From: Hyphomicrobiales bacterium
Lineage (GTDB): Bacteria; Pseudomonadota; Alphaproteobacteria; Rhizobiales; BM303
Length of the DNA: 39,309 bases
Direction: 5' to 3'
NCBI GenBank assembly: GCA_002869085.1
Contig: PKTQ01000194.1
Span: forward strand, 1-39,309
Shown one piece after another: positions 1 through 7,609 of the stretch. The stretch's first letter is position 1. Each line of letters starts with the position of its first letter. The position numbers and the translations under genes are program-made. Under the pieces are notes generated by a model. It did not search any database, was not told where the DNA came from, and worked only from the letters and a program-made list of their open reading frames with translations.

Positions 1-95
1 ATCGGCCTTGGCCTTGGCGGCTGCGGCTTCCTCATCGGCCTTGGCCTTGGCGGCTGCGGCTTCCTCATCGGCCTTGGCCTTGGCCTTGGCTTCCT
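1..95. repeat. 33-bp in-frame tandem repeat, left copy
   Basis: Tandem 33-bp units (core atcggccttggccttggcg, then gctgcggcttcctc) encode an 11-residue Ala/Lys/Asp/Glu unit on the minus strand. Bases 1-52 are identical to 39258-39309. The last unit decays near position 95. Confidence 0.9.
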
Positions 96-246
96 TTTCC
101 GCTTTGCCCTCACCCTTCTCCGCCCAGCCATTCTTGACGGCCACATCAGCCAGATCCCCGGTGAGCTCATCACCTTTGTTGAACAGGCGCGGGTGGCATT
201 CGCCATCCGGAACGCCGCGAAACGGCTTTTTCACAATAATCGCCAC
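1..246 (-). CDS. Repeat-rich head-operon protein, N-terminal part (crosses contig ends)
   Basis: This is the start of a small structural-operon protein that runs off the left edge and resumes at 39309. The start is GTG at 246, preceded by AAGGAATTCACC. The first ~45 residues form a compact domain (begins MAIIVKKPFRGVPDGE). After it comes an Ala/Lys/Asp/Glu-rich tail made of an 11-residue unit, AKAKADEEAAA. If the 52-base terminal overlap is merged, the frame continues to TAG at 39180 and gives about 107 residues. The gene lies between the decoration-like gene and the phiE125 gp8-like connector, so a head role is likely but unproven. The repeat number is uncertain because the contig breaks inside the repeat. 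I know no specific family function. Confidence 0.7.
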   Translation of the reverse strand, partial: MAIIVKKPFRGVPDGECHPRLFNKGDELTGDLADVAVKNGWAEKGEGKAEKEAKAKAKADEEAAAAKAKADEEAAAAKAKAD

Positions 247-263
247 GGTGAATTCCTTTCATG

Positions 264-293
264 AAAAAGGGGCAGCCGCGACCGGCCGCCCCT
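264..293 (-). terminator. Hairpin with T-run between decoration and linker genes
   Basis: On the minus strand AGGGGC and GCCCCT pair around an inner GGCC/GGCT stem, followed by TTTTTC. It lies between the stop at 320 and the GTG at 246. It may attenuate the late transcript rather than end it, because the operon continues. Confidence 0.5.
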
Positions 294-319
294 GCAACGC
301 TCAAGCAGTTGGCCCAGAC

Positions 320-754
320 CTAAATCTGATCCGCCTGCGGATTGTCGGTGCCGCGCAACAGAGCCACAGCCGCCATCGGCGTGGCCGTGCCATGGGTGCC
401 GGAGAAATCGGGCACCAGTTGCAGATAGCGTTTCGAGCCGCGATAGCCAAAGCGATAGACCGCCGCGGCGGCGTGAGCCGCAACCAGCGACTTGACAATG
501 CCGCCGGTCGCCACCGATGCGCCCAACACATCGGCATCGGCGACAGCGGTATAGGTGCTGTCATCATCGGATTCGGTGAGCTTGTATTCGATCTTATTGG
601 TGGCGTCGAAGGTGATACCACCCGCGCCGATTTCGAGAACGAATTCGGCGCCGTCATAACCTTTCAGATCGATTGTCACCGCCGTGGGATCAGCGTCAAG
701 GGCCGCCGCCGCGATGGCAACGACAGCCTTCATATTTGAATGAAAGTCTTTCAT
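320..754 (-). CDS. Putative capsid decoration / small head protein
   Basis: A 144-residue acidic protein directly downstream of the capsid gene and upstream of the connector genes, where HK97-type phages carry decoration or head-completion proteins. ATG at 754 is chosen over GTG at 760 because AAGGACGTGAAA places the Shine-Dalgarno at good distance only for the ATG. The middle (VTIDLKGYDGAEFVLEIGA ... EYKLTESDDDSTYTAV) looks like the beta-rich small proteins often found in this position in alphaproteobacterial prophages. No catalytic motif is seen. The cement role is inferred from position only. Confidence 0.6.
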   Translation of the reverse strand: MKDFHSNMKAVVAIAAAALDADPTAVTIDLKGYDGAEFVLEIGAGGITFDATNKIEYKLTESDDDSTYTAVADADVLGASVATGGIVKSLVAAHAAAAVYRFGYRGSKRYLQLVPDFSGTHGTATPMAAVALLRGTDNPQADQI

Positions 755-832
755 TTTCACGTCCTTTTCAGAAACTCAGAGACGGCGGCGAACTGGAGGC
801 CACCGGGCCAGAGTTGAATGGTTAAGGTGAAA

Positions 833-854
833 CGGCGGCGGAACACCGCCGCCG
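833..854 (-). terminator. 9-bp perfect hairpin after capsid gene
   Basis: CGGCGGCGG / CCGCCGCCG with a 4-base loop lies just past the capsid stop (871). On the minus strand only TTTC follows, so it is a weak terminator or an mRNA-stabilising 3' hairpin that would favour abundant capsid message. Confidence 0.45.
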
Positions 855-870
855 CAATAGTGTCAGCCCG

Positions 871-2289
871 TCAGGTCGCGCACTTCAACAGCTTGATGGC
901 CTCGAAGTTCTGGACCCCGCCGCCGACCTGCTTGGTGGTGTAGAAGTGGACATAGGGCTTGTTGGTGAAAGGATCGCGCAACACCCTGGCACCCATCCGG
1001 TCGACAATCAGATAACCGCGATTGTAATTGCCAAACGCCATCGGGATGGCATTGGCGCCGAGCGCGGGCATATTGTCATCAGTCACCGCCGGCTTGCCGA
1101 GAATGGTCGCAGGCATATCGACACCGGTCGGCGGCGCCCACAGATAATTGCCCTGGCCATCCTTGAACTTGCGCACCGTACCCATCACGGCATCGGAGAT
1201 CAGGAAGCTGGCCCCGTTGCGATACCCGGCTTTCAGCGCATAATAAAGATCGATAATCGCATCGGCCGGATTGGAGCTGGCAAAACCAGCGGCACCGCCC
1301 GTGGCGATAAAGCCCAGCTTGCCCCAGGCATAGGCCGAATCGGCGACTGTGTCATAGCCGCCGATCATGCCGCGCGGCTTGCTCACACCGTCGCCGGTGA
1401 TAAAAGCTGCACCTTCCTGCTCGGCAAACTCGATGGCAACTTCATCACCGAGCCACTGCTCAATGTTGAAGCTGGGATCATCCAGCGCGCGCTGGGTGAC
1501 AGCCGGATTCGCATAGATTTCCATGGCCTGGAAGATCAGTTCACGCAAAACCGCCGTGTCGGTTTCAGGGCGGCTTTCGCGCTCACCAACCCAACCCGAG
1601 CCGGTGCCACCCATGTTGACCAGCTTCCTATATTCATGGCTGGAAATGGTGATAACCCGCGAAAGTCCGCGCATCGCCGAGACGGTGCCGAGAACGCGGG
1701 TGATTTCGCTGTCCATTTCCGGCGTCACGAGATAGCCGCCATCCGGATTGGAATCGGTGGTCAACGCCGCTTTGACAGCAAGATCGCCAAGGTCAGCCAC
1801 TCCGGCACGGTCACCGCGGCGAAACCAGGAATTGAACGCCTTGTTATATTCCGCCACAGCGGCGTTGACGGGCTCGCCGGCGCCGCCGCCCAGCCGAAGC
1901 GCGGCCAGCGAAGCATTCACCTCATCGAGCGACTTTTGCAGATTGGTGATTTCGGCATTGATGCGGTCCACCTTTTCGGTCTGCACCACATCGGCGAATT
2001 TGGCGTCGATGCCTTTCAGTTCCGCTTCACGCTCGGCCTTGAATTCCTCGAAGGTTTTCTGCAGCTCGGCGAGAATTTTTTCCGCCGTGCCGGCATCGGC
2101 CCGCACACCGTAAAGCCCGCGCGCGCGAGCATTGAGCGGGGTCATCATCGCCGTGGCCGTGATCACATCCATGTGGAACGGAACCCGGCCGAGTTCGGCC
2201 GTCAGGTCGAAAGCCCAGGCATCAGCAATGCCAAAGCCGGCAAGCGCCAGCACCGCAAACGCGATGGCTGCTGTGAGAAAGTATTTCAT
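871..2289 (-). CDS. HK97-fold major capsid protein with signal-peptide-like leader
   Basis: A 472-residue major capsid precursor of the HK97 family. From about residue 70 to 130 there is a charged coiled-coil delta/scaffold region (AEKILAELQKTFEEFKAERE). The capsid fold follows from about 170 (DGGYLVTPEMDSEI, then GSGWVGERESRPETDT, and later AFGNYNRGYLIVDRMG). It follows the protease gene by nine bases. The start is firm: GAGGTGAAACT precedes ATG 2289. Oddly, the first 27 residues read like a secretory signal (MKYF, a hydrophobic stretch, then ADAWA). No ribosome site precedes the internal ATGs at the end of this leader. The protease would be expected to remove leader and delta domain during maturation. 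Confidence 0.92.
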   Translation of the reverse strand: MKYFLTAAIAFAVLALAGFGIADAWAFDLTAELGRVPFHMDVITATAMMTPLNARARGLYGVRADAGTAEKILAELQKTFEEFKAEREAELKGIDAKFADVVQTEKVDRINAEITNLQKSLDEVNASLAALRLGGGAGEPVNAAVAEYNKAFNSWFRRGDRAGVADLGDLAVKAALTTDSNPDGGYLVTPEMDSEITRVLGTVSAMRGLSRVITISSHEYRKLVNMGGTGSGWVGERESRPETDTAVLRELIFQAMEIYANPAVTQRALDDPSFNIEQWLGDEVAIEFAEQEGAAFITGDGVSKPRGMIGGYDTVADSAYAWGKLGFIATGGAAGFASSNPADAIIDLYYALKAGYRNGASFLISDAVMGTVRKFKDGQGNYLWAPPTGVDMPATILGKPAVTDDNMPALGANAIPMAFGNYNRGYLIVDRMGARVLRDPFTNKPYVHFYTTKQVGGGVQNFEAIKLLKCAT

Positions 2290-2298
2290 AGTTTCACC

Positions 2299-3147
2299 TC
2301 AGTTTTTGAGAGTTTCGATCAGCCGCTGAACATCAGCGACACTCACACCTGCATCGCGCTCGGTGGTGGGGCTTGCATCGCGCCGGGCCCCTACGCCCAT
2401 TTCCTGCATCATGCGGGAACGGTCATTTCTTGAAAAACCAGCCCGAGCCAAAGCGGCTTCGGTCTGGCGGCGGGCCATAAGGCCCTGATTTTCTGCTTTG
2501 GCATCCGCCTCGATGGCTTCGATGCCCTCATCGACGATATCGGCAAACCCGTGCTTGACGGCTTCACCTGGCCCCATGAAGGTTTCAGCGTCCATCAGAT
2601 CTTCGATATCCTTGCGGGCCTGGCCGGTGCGCGCCTCGTAAATGTCGGCAATCGCGCTGTCGAACTGATCAAACAATCCTGCAGCCTCGCGCATATCATG
2701 GCGGTTTCCGACCACCATGCCCCAGGCGTTATGCACCATCATGAAGGTGCCAAGGCCCATGCGGATTTCATCGCCGGCCATGGCGATGATCGAGGCTGCC
2801 GAGGCCGCCCAGCCTAAAACCTCGATCGTGACCTTTGCCTTGTGCTGGCGCAGCAGATTATAGATTGCAATGCCCTCGAACATATCGCCGCCGGGCGAGT
2901 TGATCAGCACCGTAACATCGCGCTCACCGATGGACCGCAGCGCGCCGGCCATGCGCTTTGCCGTGAAGCCGCCACCCGTCCACCAGTCCTCGCCGATCAC
3001 ATCGAGAATGCTGATTGTGGTTTCATCCTCACTTGCCGCCAGCATCGGAGTGTCGGCCCATTTGGTCAGCACATCGCTGGGCGCATCCCATTGGTAGTTT
3101 TGCGGGCGCGGAAAAGTTTTTGCTTCAGGCAGATGGCGCAGGCTCAT
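2299..3147 (-). CDS. Prohead protease, ClpP-like (S14 family)
   Basis: A serine protease of the Clp/crotonase-fold prohead type, 282 residues, that would cleave the capsid delta domain during maturation. Visible motifs are NSPGGD at 83-88 (oxyanion strand), the nucleophile region GWAASAAS with Ser116, and MVHNAWG with His139. ATG 3147 follows AGGAGAGACAAGCG. The open frame extends further upstream to 3261, but that part lies wholly inside the portal gene and has no better ribosome site. It overlaps the portal 3' end by 23 bases, indicating tight coupling. The C-terminal ~90 residues are charged and may act as a scaffold or targeting tail. Confidence 0.92.
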   Translation of the reverse strand: MSLRHLPEAKTFPRPQNYQWDAPSDVLTKWADTPMLAASEDETTISILDVIGEDWWTGGGFTAKRMAGALRSIGERDVTVLINSPGGDMFEGIAIYNLLRQHKAKVTIEVLGWAASAASIIAMAGDEIRMGLGTFMMVHNAWGMVVGNRHDMREAAGLFDQFDSAIADIYEARTGQARKDIEDLMDAETFMGPGEAVKHGFADIVDEGIEAIEADAKAENQGLMARRQTEAALARAGFSRNDRSRMMQEMGVGARRDASPTTERDAGVSVADVQRLIETLKN

Positions 3148-4411
3148 CGCTTGTCTCTCCTGTGTTGTCTGGCTGCGCCCCGGCTGTGTTCGGCGGATCG
3201 TAATACTCACCGCCACGGCCATCCGGACGCGGATTTTGATCTTCGAGGGCGCGGACTTCATCCGGGCTGAGAACGCCCCATGTCAGCATGGCCACGTAAT
3301 ATGCCTGGCGAGATTTGATATCGCCGCGCACCAGAGCCTTGCGGTTGAACCTGGTATAAATCCCCTTGTCGGACTCGCTCACCAGATCCCGGTCAGCGCT
3401 TTCTTCCCAGGTGGTCAGATGATCTTCGAGCGTATAAGTGACAAAGCCGATTGACTGCTGCTCAATGCCGCTGCCCCAGCTGGTGGTTTTCTCGGTATCG
3501 CCGAGCATGTGAGGAGGAACCCCGAAGAACATCGCGATATCTGCCCGCGTGAATTTGCGGCTTTCAATCCACTGTGCGTCCTCTGCGGTCATGGACAGCT
3601 TTGCTATGTCCATGCCCTCTTCAAGGATCAGCGATTTGCCCTCGCTATCACCACCGGAACGGAATGCTTCAAGGGAAGCGCGCAGAAATTCCTGGCCTTC
3701 CTTGCCAAGGTGCTTTGGATGTTTCAGCACCGAAGAAGGACGCAATCCGTTTTTGAAGGTCGAGGCCCCGTGCTGTTCCATAGCGAGCGATAGGCCGACA
3801 GTTTCACGGGCATATTCCAGCACCGACACACCATGAACCCCGTCGAGCGACAACCCGACCAGATGCATGACCTCAGCCTGCTTGAGAATGGTTACACCGC
3901 CATCTTTGCGCCTGTACTCATAGACCAATGAAAAATCATCAGCTTGTTTGCAGGTCACCCGATCTGGGTGAAGCGGAATGATTTCCTGCACCATGCCGCG
4001 CGAGCGGCTGATCATTGCATAGGCAGTGCCCCGCAACAGCAAATGCGCCTGCATCATGCGCTTGAACTGCGATGGCGTTTGCCAACGGTTTGGGCGCTTT
4101 CGCAAAATCCGCCATAGCGGATGGTCTGATGCTTCCTCGCGAGTTTTATCATCGATGCGGCGCATCACCGACAAAGGCAGATTCGCCACCGCGCCAGCAA
4201 TGATCCGGATACAGGCATAAACCGCCGCCACCCGCATGGCGGAATCCGCCGTTACTGATGGGCCGGCAATTGATTGAACCGCATTGGCAATGGCTTTCGA
4301 AAGATCGTCGGACGTGGCGATAATCTTGCCGCCGCCGGCATCCTGCACCGCGGCGCGCGGGGATGCGCCCCCGGCAGCCATGCGGCCACCCAGCCATTGA
4401 AGAAAGCCCAT
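3125..4411 (-). CDS. Portal protein, HK97 family
   Basis: A 428-residue portal subunit, the dodecameric ring at the packaging vertex. Recognisable parts include VYACIRIIAGAVANLPLSV near residue 68, a central HLLLRGTAYAMISR, and FFGVPPHMLGD near 295, all typical of HK97-type portals. The C-terminus is Pro/Asp/Glu-rich and disordered. ATG 4411 has AAGGACAAAAAC upstream and lies ten bases after the terminase stop. The order terminase, portal, protease, capsid is the classical one. Confidence 0.95.
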   Translation of the reverse strand: MGFLQWLGGRMAAGGASPRAAVQDAGGGKIIATSDDLSKAIANAVQSIAGPSVTADSAMRVAAVYACIRIIAGAVANLPLSVMRRIDDKTREEASDHPLWRILRKRPNRWQTPSQFKRMMQAHLLLRGTAYAMISRSRGMVQEIIPLHPDRVTCKQADDFSLVYEYRRKDGGVTILKQAEVMHLVGLSLDGVHGVSVLEYARETVGLSLAMEQHGASTFKNGLRPSSVLKHPKHLGKEGQEFLRASLEAFRSGGDSEGKSLILEEGMDIAKLSMTAEDAQWIESRKFTRADIAMFFGVPPHMLGDTEKTTSWGSGIEQQSIGFVTYTLEDHLTTWEESADRDLVSESDKGIYTRFNRKALVRGDIKSRQAYYVAMLTWGVLSPDEVRALEDQNPRPDGRGGEYYDPPNTAGAQPDNTGETSDEPAPSA

Positions 4412-4421
4412 GTTTTTGTCC

Positions 4422-6134
4422 TTAAAGGATCAGCGCGCCGCGCCCTTGATAAACGGTGGGTCCGGACGCCACCGGGTTGCGGCTCATTAGTGAAAACGCA
4501 TTGAACAGCGCAATCAGCGGGTCAATCTTGGCCGATCCGCTGACCTGCTTTGTGATCAGAATAGCCGACCCGCGCCGCTCGGCCCGGGCATTGCCCACGC
4601 ACCAGGTCATAAGGTCGGAGCCGTCATGCCACAATGTGCCGCTTTTCAGTTTGCGTTCGGCGCCCTGAATATTGCCAGAGAGGCGATAGCCCTGCGGCAC
4701 GGCCACCATCAGATCGTCCGGAATGCCCCGGCCCGACATTTCGTCGACGATCACCGCCACGCCGACCGGATCAAGACCGATAGCCGCATCCTCCGGGAAC
4801 AGGCCCGCCTGATAAACCGTCTCGATCATCTCCCCAAGTTCCTCGATATCCTGGGTCGAATAATCGCATATCGTCATCTGGCCGGTATCCGCCAAATCCT
4901 GCAGCCGTCCTGCAATTTCTTTCCGGCGCTCCAGCACATCAGGATGCGCCCAGGCATATTGCCAGCACAGCCAGTCTTTCGTTACCTTGTCCCGCCCGAT
5001 CAGTGACAGACCGAGCAGATCGTCGAGCCCGCCGCCGTCGATGCCGGCCGTAATGACCTCGCAGCGCTCAATCAGCGTTTCAATGCTCAACCCTTCCGGA
5101 TCAGCAGCATCAGGCCAGTATGGCGCGCCGGCCCAGCCATCGGTTGTCAGCGCTACGCCGATCTGAATGTTCAGATGCTGGCTGGCCCAGATCGACAGAG
5201 CCTCGACACCAGTTGCCTGCGCTTCTCGGAATTTTGTAACCAGGCGGGGCAAGGCGATCGACCTGTCCAGATTTGGCAGTACCATTCTCCAATTCTCTGG
5301 ATCTTCCCAGGGGCGCTCCTTTGCGGACTGGAAGTCCATGGGAAACTCATACAGCATCGGCAGCGTGTCGGTGCCAAGAACTTTTCCGTCACGGATCTGG
5401 CGGGCAAGGCGCAGATCATCGGCAAACACACCAGCCGGAGGGCTGTCTGACTGCGTCGTGATAATGATCACAAAGCCTTCCTCGTTCGGAAGCACACCGC
5501 CATCGATCTGCGTCATGACCTTGCGGGCATATGAAATTTTACCGAGCTCGTGTTCCTCGTCGATCAGCACCCCGACCGGCTTTGAACCGACAAGCACCTT
5601 GTTATCAAATGACCTGATTTTCAGTTCCGCGCCGTTCGCCCGATCCTTAATCGTCTTGACATGATCCCGACACTGAAATTTCTTTGACAGCCATGGATCA
5701 GCCTCGATAATTCCGCTGGCCTGATCATAAGCCAATTCTGCAACGGCCTGAGTTGGCCCTATCAGCAGAAATTCGGCATTTGGCCGCCTGTTCCGCAACA
5801 GCGCCGTGACCATGATCGCCGCACCATTGGTGGTCTTTGAATTTTTCTTCGGGACAAGCTGGAAAAACTTCCGAACCGTCCTGTCGATAATGACGCTCCG
5901 ATCATCCGACATGACCACAGTGCCAAAAACGACCCGAACAAAACTGCGAGCCCAATCTCCCCCGACCTCGCCAAAAGTCGGTTTTCCAGGAACATCCGGC
6001 AATCGCAGCCTGTCAAATACCTCAACCGCGAGACGGGCCTCAACTTCATCGATCGGCAAGTCCGGAGGCAAAGGCGGCCGACCCGCTTTCAGCAAGTCAA
6101 ACCAGTTCGGGCACGACAAGTCCAGCGCTTCCAT
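4422..6134 (-). CDS. terL: Terminase large subunit (TerL), HK97-like
   Basis: A 570-residue packaging motor: an N-terminal ATPase pumps DNA and a C-terminal RNase H-like nuclease cuts it. A deviant Walker A is seen as VPKKNSKTT at about 94-102, and Walker B as VGVLIDEEHE at about 187-196. Candidate nuclease acidic residues occur in AGIDGGGLDD, in DPVGVAVIVDEM and in the C-terminal region. The start ATG 6134 follows the TerS stop by one base (TGA-T-ATG), so translation is coupled. The HNH gene upstream suggests a cos-type HK97-like packaging module, but I could not identify a cos site. Confidence 0.95.
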   Translation of the reverse strand: MEALDLSCPNWFDLLKAGRPPLPPDLPIDEVEARLAVEVFDRLRLPDVPGKPTFGEVGGDWARSFVRVVFGTVVMSDDRSVIIDRTVRKFFQLVPKKNSKTTNGAAIMVTALLRNRRPNAEFLLIGPTQAVAELAYDQASGIIEADPWLSKKFQCRDHVKTIKDRANGAELKIRSFDNKVLVGSKPVGVLIDEEHELGKISYARKVMTQIDGGVLPNEEGFVIIITTQSDSPPAGVFADDLRLARQIRDGKVLGTDTLPMLYEFPMDFQSAKERPWEDPENWRMVLPNLDRSIALPRLVTKFREAQATGVEALSIWASQHLNIQIGVALTTDGWAGAPYWPDAADPEGLSIETLIERCEVITAGIDGGGLDDLLGLSLIGRDKVTKDWLCWQYAWAHPDVLERRKEIAGRLQDLADTGQMTICDYSTQDIEELGEMIETVYQAGLFPEDAAIGLDPVGVAVIVDEMSGRGIPDDLMVAVPQGYRLSGNIQGAERKLKSGTLWHDGSDLMTWCVGNARAERRGSAILITKQVSGSAKIDPLIALFNAFSLMSRNPVASGPTVYQGRGALIL

Positions 6135-6135
6135 A

Positions 6136-6600
6136 TCAGTTCACCACATCGCGCGGCGGCACCAACCCTTCCCAGCCAGACACCGGCTGCTCAGTATCGC
6201 GGCGCAGCTGCTCTTTTTTCCCCACTTGCTGTTTCTCGGTTTCAACCTTGCGCTTGAAAGTCTCCGGCATAAGATTGGACATAATCCGCGCGAACTCTTT
6301 CAGCGCCGCCACATTGCCGGCTTCGCACTGATTCCAAAGCAACACCAGATGCCTGGCGTTGACCATGTCCGCCGCAGTGTCCCGGGTCTTAAGAATAGAA
6401 AAATAATGCTTCCGCAGCGTGGGAACTGTGATGTTCATCGCGGCCGCAATCCTTTGATTGCTCCAGCCCTGCGCCAGTAACAGCATGACTTTATTAGCGT
6501 TTTCTGGACTTGCTATATGTTCCGGGCGCCCCCGTCGCCCATGGCCTGCCGGGATAAGCACCCCGAACAGGTCATAATTCTCGCCTGAAATTTCTGTCAT
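6136..6600 (-). CDS. terS: Terminase small subunit (TerS)
   Basis: A 154-residue DNA-recognition subunit for packaging. A helix-turn-helix is visible around MLLLAQGWSNQRIAAAMNI, followed by a helical oligomerisation region and a charged C-terminus (KRKVETEKQQVGKKEQLRRD). ATG 6600 (MTEISGENYD) is chosen because the longer in-frame extension runs into the HNH gene region and has no good ribosome site. Its own site is weak (TAGG well upstream). It ends one base before TerL. Confidence 0.85.
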   Translation of the reverse strand: MTEISGENYDLFGVLIPAGHGRRGRPEHIASPENANKVMLLLAQGWSNQRIAAAMNITVPTLRKHYFSILKTRDTAADMVNARHLVLLWNQCEAGNVAALKEFARIMSNLMPETFKRKVETEKQQVGKKEQLRRDTEQPVSGWEGLVPPRDVVN

Positions 6601-6662
6601 AGAAAAAAAACCTACGAATGAGAGGGGGGCAGGTGTTTCGGGAAAGGGCTGTAGAGATTTGA

Positions 6663-6968
6663 CTACCCCCCCAGCACACGCTGCCGGGCTGCTGTTGCTG
6701 TTTTCCTGTTGTGGCACGGGTAACAAAGAACCTGGATATTCCTGCGGCTCAGCCTGTCGCCACCGTCTTTGATCTCAATGATATGGTCAGCGATCAGACG
6801 AACATTCGTCGCGCCGCATTGTTCACATGTGTTCCCGCGCTCGCGCTTCACTATCGCCGCCAACCGACGCCATGCCTTTGACTGATAGAAGGCATCGGCC
6901 TTTTTTGGAGGCACCTTCAACCGCCCGCTTAGCGATTTCAATCGGCTGGGAACTGACTTCAACCCCAC
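6663..6968 (-). CDS. HNH endonuclease upstream of terminase
   Basis: A 101-residue HNH nuclease. The zinc ligands CEQCG and CYPCH bracket the ADHIIEIKDGG catalytic His strand, and the N/H of the motif are in NIQVLCYPCHNRK. In HK97-like phages a small HNH protein next to TerS/TerL is needed for cos cleavage and packaging, so it is assigned to that role. GTG 6968 is chosen because GAGGGTCATATC lies at ideal distance. The longer frame upstream has no such signal. Confidence 0.88.
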   Translation of the reverse strand: MGLKSVPSRLKSLSGRLKVPPKKADAFYQSKAWRRLAAIVKRERGNTCEQCGATNVRLIADHIIEIKDGGDRLSRRNIQVLCYPCHNRKTATAARQRVLGG

Positions 6969-7131
6969 GATATGACCCTCGCTAAGCTGCTTCAAATGGC
7001 GCCCATTACAGGCGCGGATTGCATGGCTCCGACCCCCAAAACAGAAACGCCCGGGGATCGGTTTTGATCTCCAGGCGCAATGCGTCATCATTAGTTGATT
7101 TAGCGATAATGTCGGACATTCGGGACAAAAA

Positions 7132-7137
7132 AGTCAA
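7132..7137 (-). promoter_or_regulatory. Possible -35 box of a late promoter, beside a HicAB-operator-like repeat
   Basis: TTGACT on the minus strand lies upstream of the HNH-terminase operon, in the 170-base gap 6969-7138. The -10 is unclear (GACATT or CATTAT at 18-20 bases). The 13-mer GGACAAAAAAGTC at 7123-7135 is identical to bases 10899-10911 in the hicAB control region. Confidence 0.35.
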
Positions 7138-7138
7138 A

Positions 7139-7609
7139 CTATTTTTGAGATAATTCGTAAGCCCTTGATATTCCGTTATTGTAACAGCGCCGCGCTGTCT
7201 TTTCCGAACACCGAAACCGCTGTGCGATTCTCCACCATGAGACCCCATAGGCCCGGAGCGTGATCACCAGATACTCCCGCTTGCCGCCGCGCATATTCTT
7301 CAACCTGGTGAGCAGCGCCAGCGCCGGCAACATATCGTCAACGTCATGGGCGCTCGCCTCAAACCGTATCCTGGCCGGCGCGGCGGCATATGCATCCCGT
7401 GCGGCTTGCACGATCTCCGGCCAGCCAGATCCCCGCCCCGCGACCATGGCCAGTTCCCGGTCCGGCTGCGCCGCCAATGTGAGAATTGCCCGGCGGATGC
7501 GTTCGGCGATATTGGCCTTAGCCGATTGTTCCGCCGCAGCCCGATCAGCGCTGGCCCGGCGGTATTGCCTGACCTGATCAGCTGGAACGATATCCCAATG
7601 CTCGCTCAT
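7139..7609 (-). CDS. DUF6362-like HTH protein
   Basis: 156 residues. The C-terminal part (REYLVITLRAYGVSWWRIAQRFRCSEKTARRCYNNGI) is a clear helix-turn-helix of the kind often placed just before the terminase genes in alphaproteobacterial prophages, annotated as DUF6362. A role in late-gene control is inferred from HTH and position. Its start overlaps the stop of the initiator gene by four bases (ATGA), so it belongs to the replication operon transcript. Confidence 0.7.
   Translation of the reverse strand: MSEHWDIVPADQVRQYRRASADRAAAEQSAKANIAERIRRAILTLAAQPDRELAMVAGRGSGWPEIVQAARDAYAAAPARIRFEASAHDVDDMLPALALLTRLKNMRGGKREYLVITLRAYGVSWWRIAQRFRCSEKTARRCYNNGISRAYELSQK

Noticed and set aside
1-95. Possible CRISPR-like array or physical terminal repeat
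   Set aside because: The repeats are contiguous, without spacers, and encode an in-frame protein tail. The end overlap is an assembly effect of a circular molecule.
946-2433. 495-codon open frame on the plus strand across the capsid gene
   Set aside because: It is antisense to a clear capsid gene. Its composition is that of a mirror frame in high-GC DNA, and it has no ribosome site or family pattern.
6601-6662. Possible cos site between HNH and TerS genes
   Set aside because: The region is suggestive (G-runs and C-runs flank a 40-base segment), but I see no defined symmetric nick site, and the contig ends are elsewhere.
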